39,534 bases of DNA from Actinomycetes bacterium (GCA_027118455.1 JAJAYZ010000010.1:1-39534), one strand, 5' to 3'. Numbered from the stretch's first letter, positions 1 through 8,755 are shown. Notes: generated by a model from the letters alone, not told the origin. Made by a program: numbers and translations.

Positions 1-2
1 AC

Positions 3-140
3 CGCGCCGTCCACGACGGCCACTGGACCATCACCACCAGCCCCGACGGAGCCAACAACACCATCACCTTCACCCACCCCCAACGGCTCACCACCCACCA
101 CAGCCCCCTCCCCCCACCCGACCCACTCACCACCGAATGA
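3..140 (+). CDS. C-terminal end of a DUF222/HNH endonuclease-type protein (5' partial)
   Basis: Reading the third frame from the window edge gives 45 residues ending in TGA at 138-140. The tail has the pattern H-D-G-H-W-T-I-T-T-S-P-D-G followed by a T-F-T-H-P strand and a Pro/Thr/His-rich end. This resembles the region just after the HNH motif in the large actinobacterial DUF222-HNH family (the mycobacterial 13E12 repeat family), where the segment reads roughly 'VHEGGW.I...PDG...F.RPDG'. The HNH motif itself would lie upstream, outside the window. These genes are usually present in many copies per genome, which would explain a contig break here. The family assignment rests on a short tail and is moderate. 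Confidence 0.5.
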   Translation, partial: RAVHDGHWTITTSPDGANNTITFTHPQRLTTHHSPLPPPDPLTTE

Positions 141-452
141 GTCTCATGCTTCTCGAGACAAGGCCAGTCGCCCGAAGGAACATTCAGAACATGACGACTG
201 CCACTGTTCCGGGATCGACACCCGTTGGCCGAGACCTCGCGGTGGCCCTCCGCTGATGCGATCCTGCGCGCCTTCACAGGAGACACCACCCCCGTCACCT
301 ACACAGATGAGGTCGCTCTCGTCGGGGTCGGCTTCTGCTTCGTGCTACTAGCTAGCGCGTGGCTCAGCACCCTTCCGTGGCGAGACGACGTAGCCGCGAG
401 CGGCCCCTAGGTCCGAGCGCTTGCCCGAGATGCGGGCGGCTACTGTCCGGCT
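141..452. other. 312-bp stretch without a convincing gene; one small ORF (225-410)
   Basis: This stretch separates the HNH fragment from the methyltransferase. It contains a 61-codon frame at 225-410 (+) opening with TTG and including a hydrophobic segment (residues about 30-48, VALVGVGFCFVLLASAW) that could span a membrane. It has no Shine-Dalgarno sequence, and a different frame opens with ATG at 191 but stops after 21 codons. It may be a real short membrane peptide, a decayed gene fragment or chance. No RNA gene, repeat or terminator is visible. Confidence 0.3.
441..446 (+). promoter_or_regulatory. -10 box (TACTGT) for a leaderless methyltransferase mRNA
   Basis: TACTGT fits the actinobacterial -10 consensus TAnnnT and ends exactly 6 nt before the GTG at 453, so transcription would begin at or beside the start codon. 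No Shine-Dalgarno sequence is present. Five other genes in the window show the same arrangement. No convincing -35 box is seen. Confidence 0.45.
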
Positions 453-1178
453 GTGCCTGATGCGATCTTCGCCCATCCTCGGCTTGCGCCGATCTACGAT
501 GCGTTCGACGGAGAACGCCTTGATCTGAACGCCTATGCCCGCATAGCCGACGGCCTCGGCGCTCGCCATGTACTGGACATTGGCTGCGGAACCGGGTGCC
601 TTGCGCTGTTGTTGGGAACGTCCGGCCGCCGCGTCACCGCCGTTGATCCGGCGGAGGCGTCCCTGGGCGTTGCCAAGGGTAAACCGGGCGCCCACTCCGT
701 CACGTGGATCCACGGTGATGCCACCACGCTGGGACCGCTCGGAGCGGATGCGGCGCTGATGACGGGGAACGTCGCTCAAGTCTTCCTGGACGACGGCGAC
801 TGGGGCGCGACGCTCCGAGGCGTTCGGACTGCACTACGTCATGGAGGCCAGCTGATTTTCGAGACCCGCCGGCCGGATCGCCACGCGTGGGAGGAGTGGG
901 CTGTCGAACCCGAAGCGACCGTTCAGGACGTCCCCGGCGCCGGGGAAGTTGAGCGGCGCTTTGAGATCACCGAGGTGGCCCTCCCCTACGTGTCGTTCCG
1001 TTACACCTACACATTCGCATCAGACGGGCTCGTCGTGACCTCAGACTCCACACTCCGGTTCCGCGGCAGGGCGACGATCGAAGAGGACCTCGCATCGAAC
1101 GGGTTCAACACTCTGGAGGTCCGTGAGGCACCGGACCGTCCTGGGCTGGAGTACGTCTTTGTGGCACAGCGTACGTAA
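453..1178 (+). CDS. Class I SAM-dependent methyltransferase
   Basis: A 241-residue cytosolic protein with a Rossmann-type methyltransferase fold. Motif I is VLDIGCGTG (about residues 40-48), which binds S-adenosylmethionine; an acidic residue ends strand 2 (VTAVDPAEA), and motif II/III-like segments (IHGDATTLG, ADAALMTGN) follow. The C-terminal half (LIFETRRPDRHAWEEW, then YTYTF..DGL...STLRFR) matches the small 'class I SAM-dependent methyltransferase' proteins common in actinomycetes, whose substrates are mostly unknown. The GTG start is supported by the TACTGT box 6 nt upstream and by the N-terminus P-D-A-I-F-A-H-P-R-L-A-P-I-Y-D, typical of the family. It is convergent with the glycosylase gene downstream. 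The substrate cannot be inferred. Confidence 0.85.
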   Translation: MPDAIFAHPRLAPIYDAFDGERLDLNAYARIADGLGARHVLDIGCGTGCLALLLGTSGRRVTAVDPAEASLGVAKGKPGAHSVTWIHGDATTLGPLGADAALMTGNVAQVFLDDGDWGATLRGVRTALRHGGQLIFETRRPDRHAWEEWAVEPEATVQDVPGAGEVERRFEITEVALPYVSFRYTYTFASDGLVVTSDSTLRFRGRATIEEDLASNGFNTLEVREAPDRPGLEYVFVAQRT

Positions 1179-1226
1179 GGCCGCTCAGACGATTTCGACG
1201 CACAAGCACTGCTCTACGACGGACGC

Positions 1227-2156
1227 TCACCAGCCGCGGTGCTGCGGCACAGCCATCCGCGGGCCCCGGCGGGGCGCACCTGCACCCGCCAGCTCTAATA
1301 GCCGCTGCACCCGGTACCGATGCCCGGCATACGGCTTGAGCAGCTCAGCCATGCGCGCGTCATCGCCGCGTTCGCCGATCAGCCGCCAGCAGATGTCCTT
1401 GGCGACGTGGTAGTCGCCGAACGACACCGCATCGGCGTCACCGTGTGCGCGCTGTCGTACCTCCGCCGACGTCCAAACACCGACTCCCGGCAGAGCTCGC
1501 AGCACCCTGTCAGCCTCGACACCTGAGAGTTCGCCCGTTCGCTCGATCGCCGCGGCTGCCGACGCGACCACACGCAAGGTACGGATGCGGTGGGGCGTAA
1601 CTCCTGCGCGGTGGAAGTCAGCGTCGGAGATCCCCCGCCACTCCTTGGCCGAAGGTGGTATCGCCATTCCATCCGGCACGGGGCCAGGTGCGGGCTCACC
1701 GAACTTCCCGACGAGCGACTGCCAGGCTCGCATCGCCTCATGACCGGTCACCTTCTGCTCGATCACGGCAGCCACGCAGGCGTCGAAGGGACGTCTGGTG
1801 CGCAGCATCCGCCAGCCGGGCACTCGTCGGAACGCTTCAGCGACAACGGGATGCACGGGGGTGAAGTCCTCCGGTACATCGGTTGCGCCGAGAAGCGTCG
1901 GGACGCCGTCCGCCAACCACGGCGCACCCGGCCCCCAGGACGTCGCGTGCACGGAACCGCCGCCAGGTTGACCCACCAGTCGCAGAGTTCCGGGCCCGTG
2001 CGGCGTCGACGTTGCCCACCAAACAACAGGCACGGAGGTGCTCCCCACCCGTTCGAACCGGAAGGTCCGGTACCTCGGCCCGCGGCTCAGCGGACCGAGG
2101 ATAGCGACGAGGTCGACCGGGTAGCCAGGCTTCCAGGTGCGCTCAACCGCGGACAC
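1227..2156 (-). CDS. DNA-3-methyladenine glycosylase II / AlkA-like HhH-GPD glycosylase
   Basis: A 309-residue base-excision repair glycosylase that should remove alkylated bases from DNA. The HhH-GPD core runs from about residue 115 to 290: an entry helix (PFDACVAAVIEQKVTG, where AlkA-type proteins have 'ILGQQVS'), the helix-hairpin-helix L-P-G-V-G-V-W-T-S-A-E-V (220-232) and the presumed catalytic aspartate D248 in VSFGDYHVAK. No Cys4 iron-sulfur motif is present, which argues against Nth or MutY. The N-terminal 100 residues look like the AlkA-type beta-rich domain. The GTG start lies 16 nt after the stop of the upstream guanylyltransferase-like gene, so they are probably cotranscribed. Exact lesion specificity is unknown. 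Confidence 0.82.
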   Translation of the reverse strand: MSAVERTWKPGYPVDLVAILGPLSRGPRYRTFRFERVGSTSVPVVWWATSTPHGPGTLRLVGQPGGGSVHATSWGPGAPWLADGVPTLLGATDVPEDFTPVHPVVAEAFRRVPGWRMLRTRRPFDACVAAVIEQKVTGHEAMRAWQSLVGKFGEPAPGPVPDGMAIPPSAKEWRGISDADFHRAGVTPHRIRTLRVVASAAAAIERTGELSGVEADRVLRALPGVGVWTSAEVRQRAHGDADAVSFGDYHVAKDICWRLIGERGDDARMAELLKPYAGHRYRVQRLLELAGAGAPRRGPRMAVPQHRGW

Positions 2157-2172
2157 TCAGCACCGCCACCAC

Positions 2173-3207
2173 CTAGGCGTTCGCCTCCACACGTGTTCCC
2201 GGTGCAGGGCTCGCACCTGCAGCCACCTGCGCGTGGTCGCCGAGGACCGAGTCGACGACGACGGCTCCATCTCCGACAACCGCCTCGGATCCGATGGCGC
2301 TCCGCGTCACGGTTGCACCGGCCCCAATCACCGCGCCAGCCATCACGATCGACGCTTCGATCACCGCGCCCGGGCCAATGTGGACGCCGGCCCCGATCGA
2401 CGATCCGCCGAACACCTGGACATCAGCGGGAGGACGGTCAGCGTCACCGAACCACGCCTGCCCGTGCGGCACCATGAGCGCCGCCGACGGCGCAACGCCG
2501 AGGACAACGTCGGCTGAACAGCGGACGAGCGCCTCCGGTGTTCCGACGTCGCACCAGTAGGCGGTTTCCTTCCAGGCCCGCACGTCGCGACCAGACTCCA
2601 GCAGACTGGGGAACGTGTCGCGTTCGACCGACACCACCTGACCCTCCGGGATCGCGTCGATCACCGAGCGGCGAAACACATAGGCACCGGCGTTGATCCA
2701 CGAGCTCACCGGGTTGTCCATCTTTTCGACGAACTTGCTGACCCGACCCTCGTCGTCGGTCGGCACACACCCGTACGCGCGGGCGTCCGCGACTTCAACG
2801 AGGTGAAGTGTGACGTCGGCACCGACGGTGACGTGGAAGTCGACCTGGCCCGCGAGGTCGTGCCCGGAGAGCACGTCACCATTGAGGATCACCACCGGAT
2901 CATTGGGGCCCGAGCGCAGTCCACCAGCAGCGTTGCGAATCGCGCCACCGGTACCGAGTGGGACGTCCTCGTGCAGATAGGTGATCCGCAGGCCGACCGG
3001 AGATCCGTCTCCGAACGTCTCCTGGAAGATCTCCGCGCGGTAAGAGGTCGCGAGCACAACATGATCGACGCCAGCCTGGCGCAAAGCGGCGAGCTGGTGG
3101 GTCAGGAACGGGAGGCCGGCCACCGGCAGCAACGGTTTTGGCGTGGTCAAGGTCAGGGGACGCAGACGCGTGCCCTGACCACCAACGAGCAGAACCGCTT
3201 CGCGCAT
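2173..3207 (-). CDS. Mannose-1-phosphate guanylyltransferase-like nucleotidyltransferase
   Basis: A 344-residue sugar-1-phosphate nucleotidyltransferase. The N-terminal NTP-transferase domain (1-235) carries the signature G-G-Q-G-T-R-L-R-P-L-T (residues 9-19) with a downstream PKP, plus N-G-D-V as the metal-binding segment. The C-terminal 85 residues are hexapeptide-repeat-like (VHIGPGAVIEASIVMAGAVIG), a left-handed beta-helix. Family knowledge: such enzymes make GDP-mannose from mannose-1-phosphate and GTP; in M. tuberculosis the homologous locus (Rv3264c, ManB) lies near an LCP gene, as here. Other NDP-sugars cannot be excluded. I chose ATG 3207 because the protein begins M-R-E-A-V-L-L-V-G-G and a TAGGCT box ends 7 nt upstream; a longer frame would overlap the neighbouring gene. 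Confidence 0.83.
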   Translation of the reverse strand: MREAVLLVGGQGTRLRPLTLTTPKPLLPVAGLPFLTHQLAALRQAGVDHVVLATSYRAEIFQETFGDGSPVGLRITYLHEDVPLGTGGAIRNAAGGLRSGPNDPVVILNGDVLSGHDLAGQVDFHVTVGADVTLHLVEVADARAYGCVPTDDEGRVSKFVEKMDNPVSSWINAGAYVFRRSVIDAIPEGQVVSVERDTFPSLLESGRDVRAWKETAYWCDVGTPEALVRCSADVVLGVAPSAALMVPHGQAWFGDADRPPADVQVFGGSSIGAGVHIGPGAVIEASIVMAGAVIGAGATVTRSAIGSEAVVGDGAVVVDSVLGDHAQVAAGASPAPGTRVEANA

Positions 3208-3214
3208 GGAGTCC

Positions 3215-3220
3215 AGCCTA
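3215..3220 (-). promoter_or_regulatory. -10 box (TAGGCT) for a leaderless guanylyltransferase mRNA
   Basis: On the minus strand TAGGCT is followed by 7 nt (GGACTCC) and then ATG 3207. It fits TAnnnT and the spacing seen at other leaderless starts here. It lies in the 37-bp gap after the SpoIID gene stop, so the guanylyltransferase may be expressed both from its own promoter and by readthrough. Confidence 0.45.
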
Positions 3221-3244
3221 GAGCCGCACCAGACGACCCTCGGT

Positions 3245-5941
3245 TCAGGAGTACCAGCCGACCACCTGGAAGGACACCGACGAGTCTGCACCCTTCGACG
3301 TCACGGTGATCTTGCCGTCGTCGCCGACCGGAACCACCATCAACGTTCGCTGGGTGCCCCTCTTGTCGAACACGAGCAAAGGCCGGGCGTCCTGGGTCGA
3401 ACCGGCGGGGAGCACGGTGAGGTAGCCGCCACTCGCATCGCCGCGCGCCAGCGCCTGTACCACCACAGTGGACGCGGCACCCGGAACGCCGGTGTCGGCA
3501 CCTCGGACGCGTACCGACCGCGCCACACCAGCTGAGAGATCGCCCGACGAGCCAGAACCCAAAACAGTGAATCCCCTCATGCTGCGGAAGCGGCCCGACC
3601 GGTCGCCTTGCTGCGGCCGGAACCAGCCGAGAACATCAACCTGGACATGCCCCTTGCCCTTGGTGAGCCGCAGCGGTAGCCGACCATCAGCGTCAAGCTT
3701 GGCCACCGTCGTGGCGGTTCGCCACGACGCAGCAGGTGCTCGGACAGCGGCCCCGAGCGACACCGGAGTGCCAGATGGCGCGACGCTCAAAGTCGCCGTG
3801 TCGGAGGGGTGGACCAGCCCGACATTGACCAGCACTGTGCGGGCACCGGCTGGAACTCCTTCGCGGCCGGCGATCTGAACAGTGCGTGGTGAGCCCGACT
3901 CCAGGCGTCCGCTCGACCAACCGAACCCCGTTGAGCTGTTGACGAGGCGCCGAGCAGCCACCGATCGCAGAGACTTCGTACCAACCCCCGATGATGTGTA
4001 GTAGCCCAGCAGGTCGACGTCGAGCCCAGCGAGGTTTGTGTTCGCGCCGACGCAGATGCGACCAGTCGCAGGCACGGGAACTGTGGCGAGCCCGGCGTTA
4101 GACCCGTCAGCCTGATAGGTGACGACGACCTGATCGCGGTCGCTGGCGCCGCACGGCCAGACCCGAACGCGTCCGGCGTTGCTGGCACTGCTCGCGGTAA
4201 CCCGCAGCGCGACCGCGCGAGTTCCTGATACCGGGACGCGCCCACCACCCACGACGTCGACAGCGACGGTTCCACCGCGTTGGGCCGCCACCGTCTCACG
4301 GCGCTCGACGAGCCGAGCGACAGCCAGAACCTGGAAGTACGAGTACGAGGAGGTGGGCGAGAAGGCCGGGGTTGCTGTGGCTGGACCAGGGCCGGACCTG
4401 TAGACCGGGGCAACCCGAGCGCGGTACTGCTTGCCGTTGGTCAGACCCGAGACATGAACTCGGCGGTCTCCGGCGTCCACCCGGTAGGTCTTCTGCACCG
4501 AAGACACTGTGATCCGATATCCCTTGACCCGTCGGTCTGAGTCAGCGGCGCCCCAACGGACCACGGCCGAGCGATCGCCCCGGTCGACCCTGACGTTCTT
4601 GGCCGGCGCTGCCACGCTGCCGTCGGCGTTGGTGACGGTCCACCAGGTGCTCTTGAGACCAGCGGCCCACCGGAAGCTGTCGGCCGAGACACTGATGGTG
4701 CTCTTGCTTCCCACCAGACCGACCGACAGAACGCGTCCGCCCCACTGCCCGTTTCCGTCGCGGCCCAGCACCTTAAGCTTTTGCAGGGTGCCGATCTGGG
4801 GCCAGGAATTCTGCAGCTTCGAGGCACTGACCGCGGGCGTCCACCTGTGGCCCCAGTTGGACGAGCCGGTCACGACACCGTCGTACGGGTCCGGCTTGGC
4901 AACCAGGTACGGCCGACCGCCAGATACTGAGTACCCGCCGTTGGCCGAGCTGAACATCGCAAAGACCGGCTGACCGGCGTCGCGGAGGTACTCGCGTGCC
5001 GTAGCACGCACTGCATCAACCTCCGGCCCGCTCTCGGCCGAGATGGGTGAGTAGACCTGGCAGTACGTGGTGTCACAGATGTCGTAGGCCCGATGAGCAG
5101 CGCGCGCGTTCGCTTGAGCCAGCATGGCGTAGCTACGTGCCGCCACCGCCTGCGCCTTTAGCGCAGCATCGGTCCATGAGCTGGGGACCTCTGAGGAGAC
5201 CACCGAGCGTAGGTACTGCTCGAGCAGCACGTGGTTGATCGCCAGCACCGACGACGAGCCGGCCGCCACCTCGAGGAAGCCGCGGTACACGCGTGGGTTG
5301 CCACTCGATGACTGGACGACGACGCGGCTCTTGTCGACAACCGCGTTCGTTCGCCACCTCACCGATCCGCTCATGCCGCCTTTGACCTTGGCCGACTTAG
5401 CAGACGACGCAGCCCAAACCGCTAACCCCCCACTCCCCTCGACGACGCGGAAGTTGTCGACCGGCTTGCCACCGACTCGACCGGGAAGCGCAACAGACGC
5501 CCCCTTGTAAGTGAGCGACAGCCCCTTGCGTGCCGGGACCACGACGCCGGCGCCCTGGGGGGTGCCATGAACGACGCCAGAGAGCCCAACGGTGATCTGT
5601 CGTCCCGCGCCGACTTTGGCCAGGCTGGTTCCCGGATAGTAGAACTTGACGATTTCGCGGTAGCTCTTGCCGAGGCGGCCCATCCCCTCAGCACCAAACT
5701 GCGACATCCCGATGCCATGGCCGTAGCCGAGCCCGGAGAGTTGGAAGGTTCTGCTGGCTGGCACCGCATAGGTCTCTACGGCGCTGGCGGCGCGAGCTGG
5801 CGTCGCCACCAGGGCTAGTGCCCCAGCAACCAGGGCCGCGACGAGGGCGGTACCGACAGCCACCGCACCGAACGAACTCCGATGGCTCAGCGAAGCCGCA
5901 AAACGATCAGTCTCGCGCGTCACACCCGTAACAGCCGTCAC
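3245..5941 (-). CDS. Secreted SpoIID/LytB-domain protein with FN3 and C-terminal repeats
   Basis: An 898-residue secreted wall protein. Residues 22-52 form a long signal peptide or membrane anchor ending A-T-P-A-R-A. The SpoIID/LytB domain (about 66-435) begins with Y-G-H-G-I-G-M-S-Q-F-G and contains L-E-Q-Y-L-R-S-V-V-S-S-E-V-P-S-S-W (catalytic Glu equivalent E251), A-L-K-A-Q-A-V-A-A-R-S-Y-A and the paired-cysteine segment CDTTYC. SpoIID of Bacillus is a lytic transglycosylase acting on denuded glycan; activity here is inferred. An FN3-like domain follows (about 442-530), then three degenerate beta repeats (540-898). The same repeats end the amidase encoded upstream. The start is GTG. The amidase stop lies 60 nt upstream, suggesting one transcript for two wall-remodelling proteins. 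Confidence 0.85.
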   Translation of the reverse strand: MTAVTGVTRETDRFAASLSHRSSFGAVAVGTALVAALVAGALALVATPARAASAVETYAVPASRTFQLSGLGYGHGIGMSQFGAEGMGRLGKSYREIVKFYYPGTSLAKVGAGRQITVGLSGVVHGTPQGAGVVVPARKGLSLTYKGASVALPGRVGGKPVDNFRVVEGSGGLAVWAASSAKSAKVKGGMSGSVRWRTNAVVDKSRVVVQSSSGNPRVYRGFLEVAAGSSSVLAINHVLLEQYLRSVVSSEVPSSWTDAALKAQAVAARSYAMLAQANARAAHRAYDICDTTYCQVYSPISAESGPEVDAVRATAREYLRDAGQPVFAMFSSANGGYSVSGGRPYLVAKPDPYDGVVTGSSNWGHRWTPAVSASKLQNSWPQIGTLQKLKVLGRDGNGQWGGRVLSVGLVGSKSTISVSADSFRWAAGLKSTWWTVTNADGSVAAPAKNVRVDRGDRSAVVRWGAADSDRRVKGYRITVSSVQKTYRVDAGDRRVHVSGLTNGKQYRARVAPVYRSGPGPATATPAFSPTSSYSYFQVLAVARLVERRETVAAQRGGTVAVDVVGGGRVPVSGTRAVALRVTASSASNAGRVRVWPCGASDRDQVVVTYQADGSNAGLATVPVPATGRICVGANTNLAGLDVDLLGYYTSSGVGTKSLRSVAARRLVNSSTGFGWSSGRLESGSPRTVQIAGREGVPAGARTVLVNVGLVHPSDTATLSVAPSGTPVSLGAAVRAPAASWRTATTVAKLDADGRLPLRLTKGKGHVQVDVLGWFRPQQGDRSGRFRSMRGFTVLGSGSSGDLSAGVARSVRVRGADTGVPGAASTVVVQALARGDASGGYLTVLPAGSTQDARPLLVFDKRGTQRTLMVVPVGDDGKITVTSKGADSSVSFQVVGWYS
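3248..4324 (-). repeat. Coding for three ~110-residue C-terminal beta repeats of the SpoIID protein
   Basis: Residues about 540-648, 660-774 and 786-898 each run through 'R-L-V ... V-x-G-R-x-G-V-P-x-x-A-x-x-V-x-V-x-V ... L-x-V-x-P-x-G ... V-P-x-x-x-x-G-x-I ... V-D-V-L-G-W-F'. The endings are VDLLGYY, VDVLGWF and FQVVGWY. They look like degenerate copies of an actinobacterial secreted-protein repeat ending in 'VVDVVGYY' (recalled, not searched). A wall- or polymer-binding role is inference. Confidence 0.65.
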
Positions 5942-6001
5942 ACAGGGATGTCTCGGCAGGAGGTCGAAAAAACCTGAGCCAACCCTCGTTGACCTGGGAC
6001 T

Positions 6002-8647
6002 TTACCGAATCCAGCCGACCACGCTCAGGTTGGCGCGGAGCGTGGAATCACGCGACCGCACGCGTAGATCGCCCCCCTTACCGAGCCGCATCACCGCCAG
6101 CGTGTCCCTGGCTCCCCTTGCCGGCACGATGAGGTCAGCAGACCTCGGCTCGCTCGCCCCGCGCGGCCAGAGCATCAACCGGCCAGGGGCCCTGCTCGAC
6201 GAACCAGTGAGCTGCACCACCACGGCCGTGGCGTCGGACGGGACGCCGGCACGACCGCGAACGCTCACGGTCGACGCGTCACCCTTGTTGAGGCGCACAC
6301 CATTACCGATGAGTGTCCGCGGCACCACCGGGTGAACATCGCTCGAGTCACCGGCGGCGACGTACCCTGCAACGTCCAACGAGATCGGGCCGGAACGGTC
6401 TGCGGCCACCCGGATTCCCCCATTGTCGCCCAACGGAACAATCACTTGGGCGACGCTCCCGCTCCCTCGCGGCCGCCGCCAAGTTGCGGCCGCAGCCTGC
6501 TCACCGCCGTTGGGCCACGCCCACACCGCACCTACCGAGGAGTCACCCGTCCGTCGGATCGCGAGGACCACTGCACGAGCATCCGCCGGCACTCCGGAAC
6601 GGCCCGCAACATCAACGCTGACCGCCGAGCTGCTGACCGCCAACGGGCTGGCGCCGCCGAGGGTTGTTCGTCGCAACGGAGTCAGCGAACCACCGGCACC
6701 GTTGGTGCTCACGTATCCGACCACCGACGCCTTGAGGGCGACGGCGCCGCTCAGGTTGTGGAATCGGATGCCACCACCAGGGCCGACGCGAACGATCGCG
6801 AAACCCTGGGCAGTCGCGTTGGCGCCTAAGGAGAGAACGCGGGCACCGGTGCCGGTCACGGTGTCCGGGCTCACCGAAATCCGCGTTCCCGCGCTCACGC
6901 AGGAAGCCTCGACCGAGATCGCCACCGCTGAGACTCCGCTGGTCGGGACGCCCGCCCTGCCCAGCACCTTGACATCGAGGCGTCGGTCAGCGCCCAGGAT
7001 GAGCCGGTCCTTGATCCCAGTACCGGAGGTGCTGGAGACCAGGGTGCGCGGCCGTTGCGGAACGTAGGCGCCCGCAGGCGTCGCACCGAGCGAGGTAGTG
7101 GTCGGTGCCGTCGAGCGGCCCCCAACGCCCACCAGGACCGAGCGCGCAAATGGCCAAGCGGTCGTTCCGTTCCCGGTACTCGTCAGGGTGACGCGGTAGC
7201 GCCCTGGCGGCGCGAAGTTGCCGTTGTCGTCCCGTCCGCGCCACGCCGTCTCGATCGCGGTGCTCCGAGAAGCGGTTCCACTCATCCGACGAACGACGTC
7301 ACCGGTGCAGAACTCACGCACCGTCAACGCCCAGTTCTGCTGCTGGAGGACCCTGGAGTGCACCGCGACGTCGACGTCCCCACCCATCGGGACGTTCGCT
7401 GTGGTCATCGTCGGCTCGACCAAGCCCGCGCCCATGTACCCAGCGGTCAGCTTGCGAATCGCCGGTAGCCGGTCGTACAGGTGCTGGCCAGGACACGCGG
7501 TGTACCCGGCATCTCGATGTCCAGAGATCACTTTGAAGCGCGCCTTTTCACCCTCGGAGTAGCGCGACGACCCAACCTCTGCGGTCAGCGCCTTGGTTCC
7601 ATACGGGTCTCGGTGGTAGCGAGACAGTCGGTAGGCGAGGACTTTGGCGATGCCCCTGATCATCGCGTCCGACGCCGAGGCCTTCTCGAAGTTGCCTATG
7701 GCGACAACCGTCATCGAGTCGGTGTTGAAACCGCCGGTCGCCGCTCCCCGCACCGGCTTGGTGATGCTGCCTGCGCGCCCTTCGTAGATTGTCCCGTACT
7801 TGTCGACGAGGAAGTTGTAGCCCATGTCTGCGTACTTCAGTGTGTTGACGTAGTAGCTGTAGAGGCCACGCACCACCGCCGGGCTCTCACTGCGGGTGTA
7901 GCTGTTACTACCGGCGGTGTGGTGCACGAAGGCGACGTCGATCGTCTGGCTGTTTTCCAGGCGCTTGTCGCGCAGTGACTCATCAGCGCCCCACTGGGCG
8001 CGCGTGACGATCGGTGGCTTGTCCGTCGACGCAGAGGCTGTCGACCCGCTCCACGGTTCGGTGATCGCGGCATCGGCGTCGGAGGTTCCGGGCTCGATCA
8101 GGTCGGCGCGCACGTCTCGTGGTACGTCAGCCCCGACCGCGTCAACCCGTATCTGGACGCCATCGGAGTCTCCGGCCCAGTAAGGCACCGTTGCGAAGCG
8201 GCCGTTGGGCGAAACTTCGGTTCCACCATCGACCATGGTGTGCAACTCGAACCAGTCGGTCCATCGCCCATCAGTACGAGTACGAGCGGTCACCACGACC
8301 GCGCCATCCTCGCTCGGCGCTGCGCCCTTCCAGGTGACCCCCATCATCCGGTAGCTATCGGTGTCGAGTGGTTCGGTGACCACAACCGGGGGTCGCTCAG
8401 CTGCACGAGCAGCCCCAGCCGCCGAACGGCCGCTCAGCTCTCGCCAGGACGAGGCCAGCTCATCGGGGATCGGGGCTGAGCGCAGCGCTGCCGCATCAAC
8501 GCCAGCAAGGCGAACCTGCTGCACCTGCGCGGACACCGCATGCGGTGCGGCCTTGGGGACGGTGAACGTGGGCGCCACAACAGCCGCGGGGACGACGAGA
8601 ACAACCGCGAACAGAGCGCCGGCCGGGGCCGGACGGGGGAAACGCAC
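6002..8647 (-). CDS. Secreted N-acetylmuramoyl-L-alanine amidase (PGRP/Amidase_2) with C-terminal repeats
   Basis: An 881-residue secreted peptidoglycan amidase. A hydrophobic signal segment spans residues 8-40. An N-terminal beta domain (85-185; R-T-D-G-R-W-T-D-W-F-E-L) precedes the zinc amidase/PGRP domain (about 211-400), marked by TRAQWGADES, the metal-site F-V-H-H-T-A-G (H242/H243), H377 in SGHRDAG and C385 in TACPG. The domain should cleave the bond between MurNAc and L-alanine. Next comes an FlgD-like Ig segment (about 425-505, with DDNGNFAPPGRYRVTL) and three beta repeats (530-881) related to those of the downstream SpoIID protein. The GTG start has GAGG 6 nt upstream. The gene is divergent from the TIGR03089 gene and probably the first of a leftward run to about 1.2 kb. 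Confidence 0.88.
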   Translation of the reverse strand: MRFPRPAPAGALFAVVLVVPAAVVAPTFTVPKAAPHAVSAQVQQVRLAGVDAAALRSAPIPDELASSWRELSGRSAAGAARAAERPPVVVTEPLDTDSYRMMGVTWKGAAPSEDGAVVVTARTRTDGRWTDWFELHTMVDGGTEVSPNGRFATVPYWAGDSDGVQIRVDAVGADVPRDVRADLIEPGTSDADAAITEPWSGSTASASTDKPPIVTRAQWGADESLRDKRLENSQTIDVAFVHHTAGSNSYTRSESPAVVRGLYSYYVNTLKYADMGYNFLVDKYGTIYEGRAGSITKPVRGAATGGFNTDSMTVVAIGNFEKASASDAMIRGIAKVLAYRLSRYHRDPYGTKALTAEVGSSRYSEGEKARFKVISGHRDAGYTACPGQHLYDRLPAIRKLTAGYMGAGLVEPTMTTANVPMGGDVDVAVHSRVLQQQNWALTVREFCTGDVVRRMSGTASRSTAIETAWRGRDDNGNFAPPGRYRVTLTSTGNGTTAWPFARSVLVGVGGRSTAPTTTSLGATPAGAYVPQRPRTLVSSTSGTGIKDRLILGADRRLDVKVLGRAGVPTSGVSAVAISVEASCVSAGTRISVSPDTVTGTGARVLSLGANATAQGFAIVRVGPGGGIRFHNLSGAVALKASVVGYVSTNGAGGSLTPLRRTTLGGASPLAVSSSAVSVDVAGRSGVPADARAVVLAIRRTGDSSVGAVWAWPNGGEQAAAATWRRPRGSGSVAQVIVPLGDNGGIRVAADRSGPISLDVAGYVAAGDSSDVHPVVPRTLIGNGVRLNKGDASTVSVRGRAGVPSDATAVVVQLTGSSSRAPGRLMLWPRGASEPRSADLIVPARGARDTLAVMRLGKGGDLRVRSRDSTLRANLSVVGWIR
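6005..7060 (-). repeat. Coding for three C-terminal beta repeats of the amidase
   Basis: Residues about 530-646, 655-764 and 772-881 repeat the pattern 'R-T-L ... L-x-V-x-V-x-G-R-x-G-V-P-x-x-A-x-A-V-V-x-x-I ... V-x-P ... V-x-V-G-x-x-G-x-I-R-V ... V-V-G-Y-V'. The endings are ASVVGYV, LDVAGYV and LSVVGWI. The core R-x-G-V-P and the terminal V-x-G-[YW] are the most constant parts. They match the repeats of the neighbouring SpoIID protein. Confidence 0.65.
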
Positions 8648-8742
8648 GAGGAGCCTCTCCGGGGGGAAGTCGGTGGTCCGATGGGAAGTGCTGCTTCCCT
8701 GGTGCCATCGGCCGGGGTTGCGCCCGGCTGGAGACGAGTCCC

Positions 8743-8748
8743 TACCCT
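8743..8748 (+). promoter_or_regulatory. -10 box (TACCCT) for a leaderless TIGR03089-type gene
   Basis: TACCCT is followed by 7 nt (AACTCCG) and GTG 8756. It fits TAnnnT and the leaderless spacing seen elsewhere in the window. There is no Shine-Dalgarno sequence between box and start. Confidence 0.45.
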
Positions 8749-8755
8749 AACTCCG

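Noticed and set aside
1590-2477. A 295-codon plus-strand frame opposite the glycosylase and guanylyltransferase genes
   Set aside because: Composition is dominated by Arg, Pro and His, as expected for a shadow frame; both minus-strand genes are clear.
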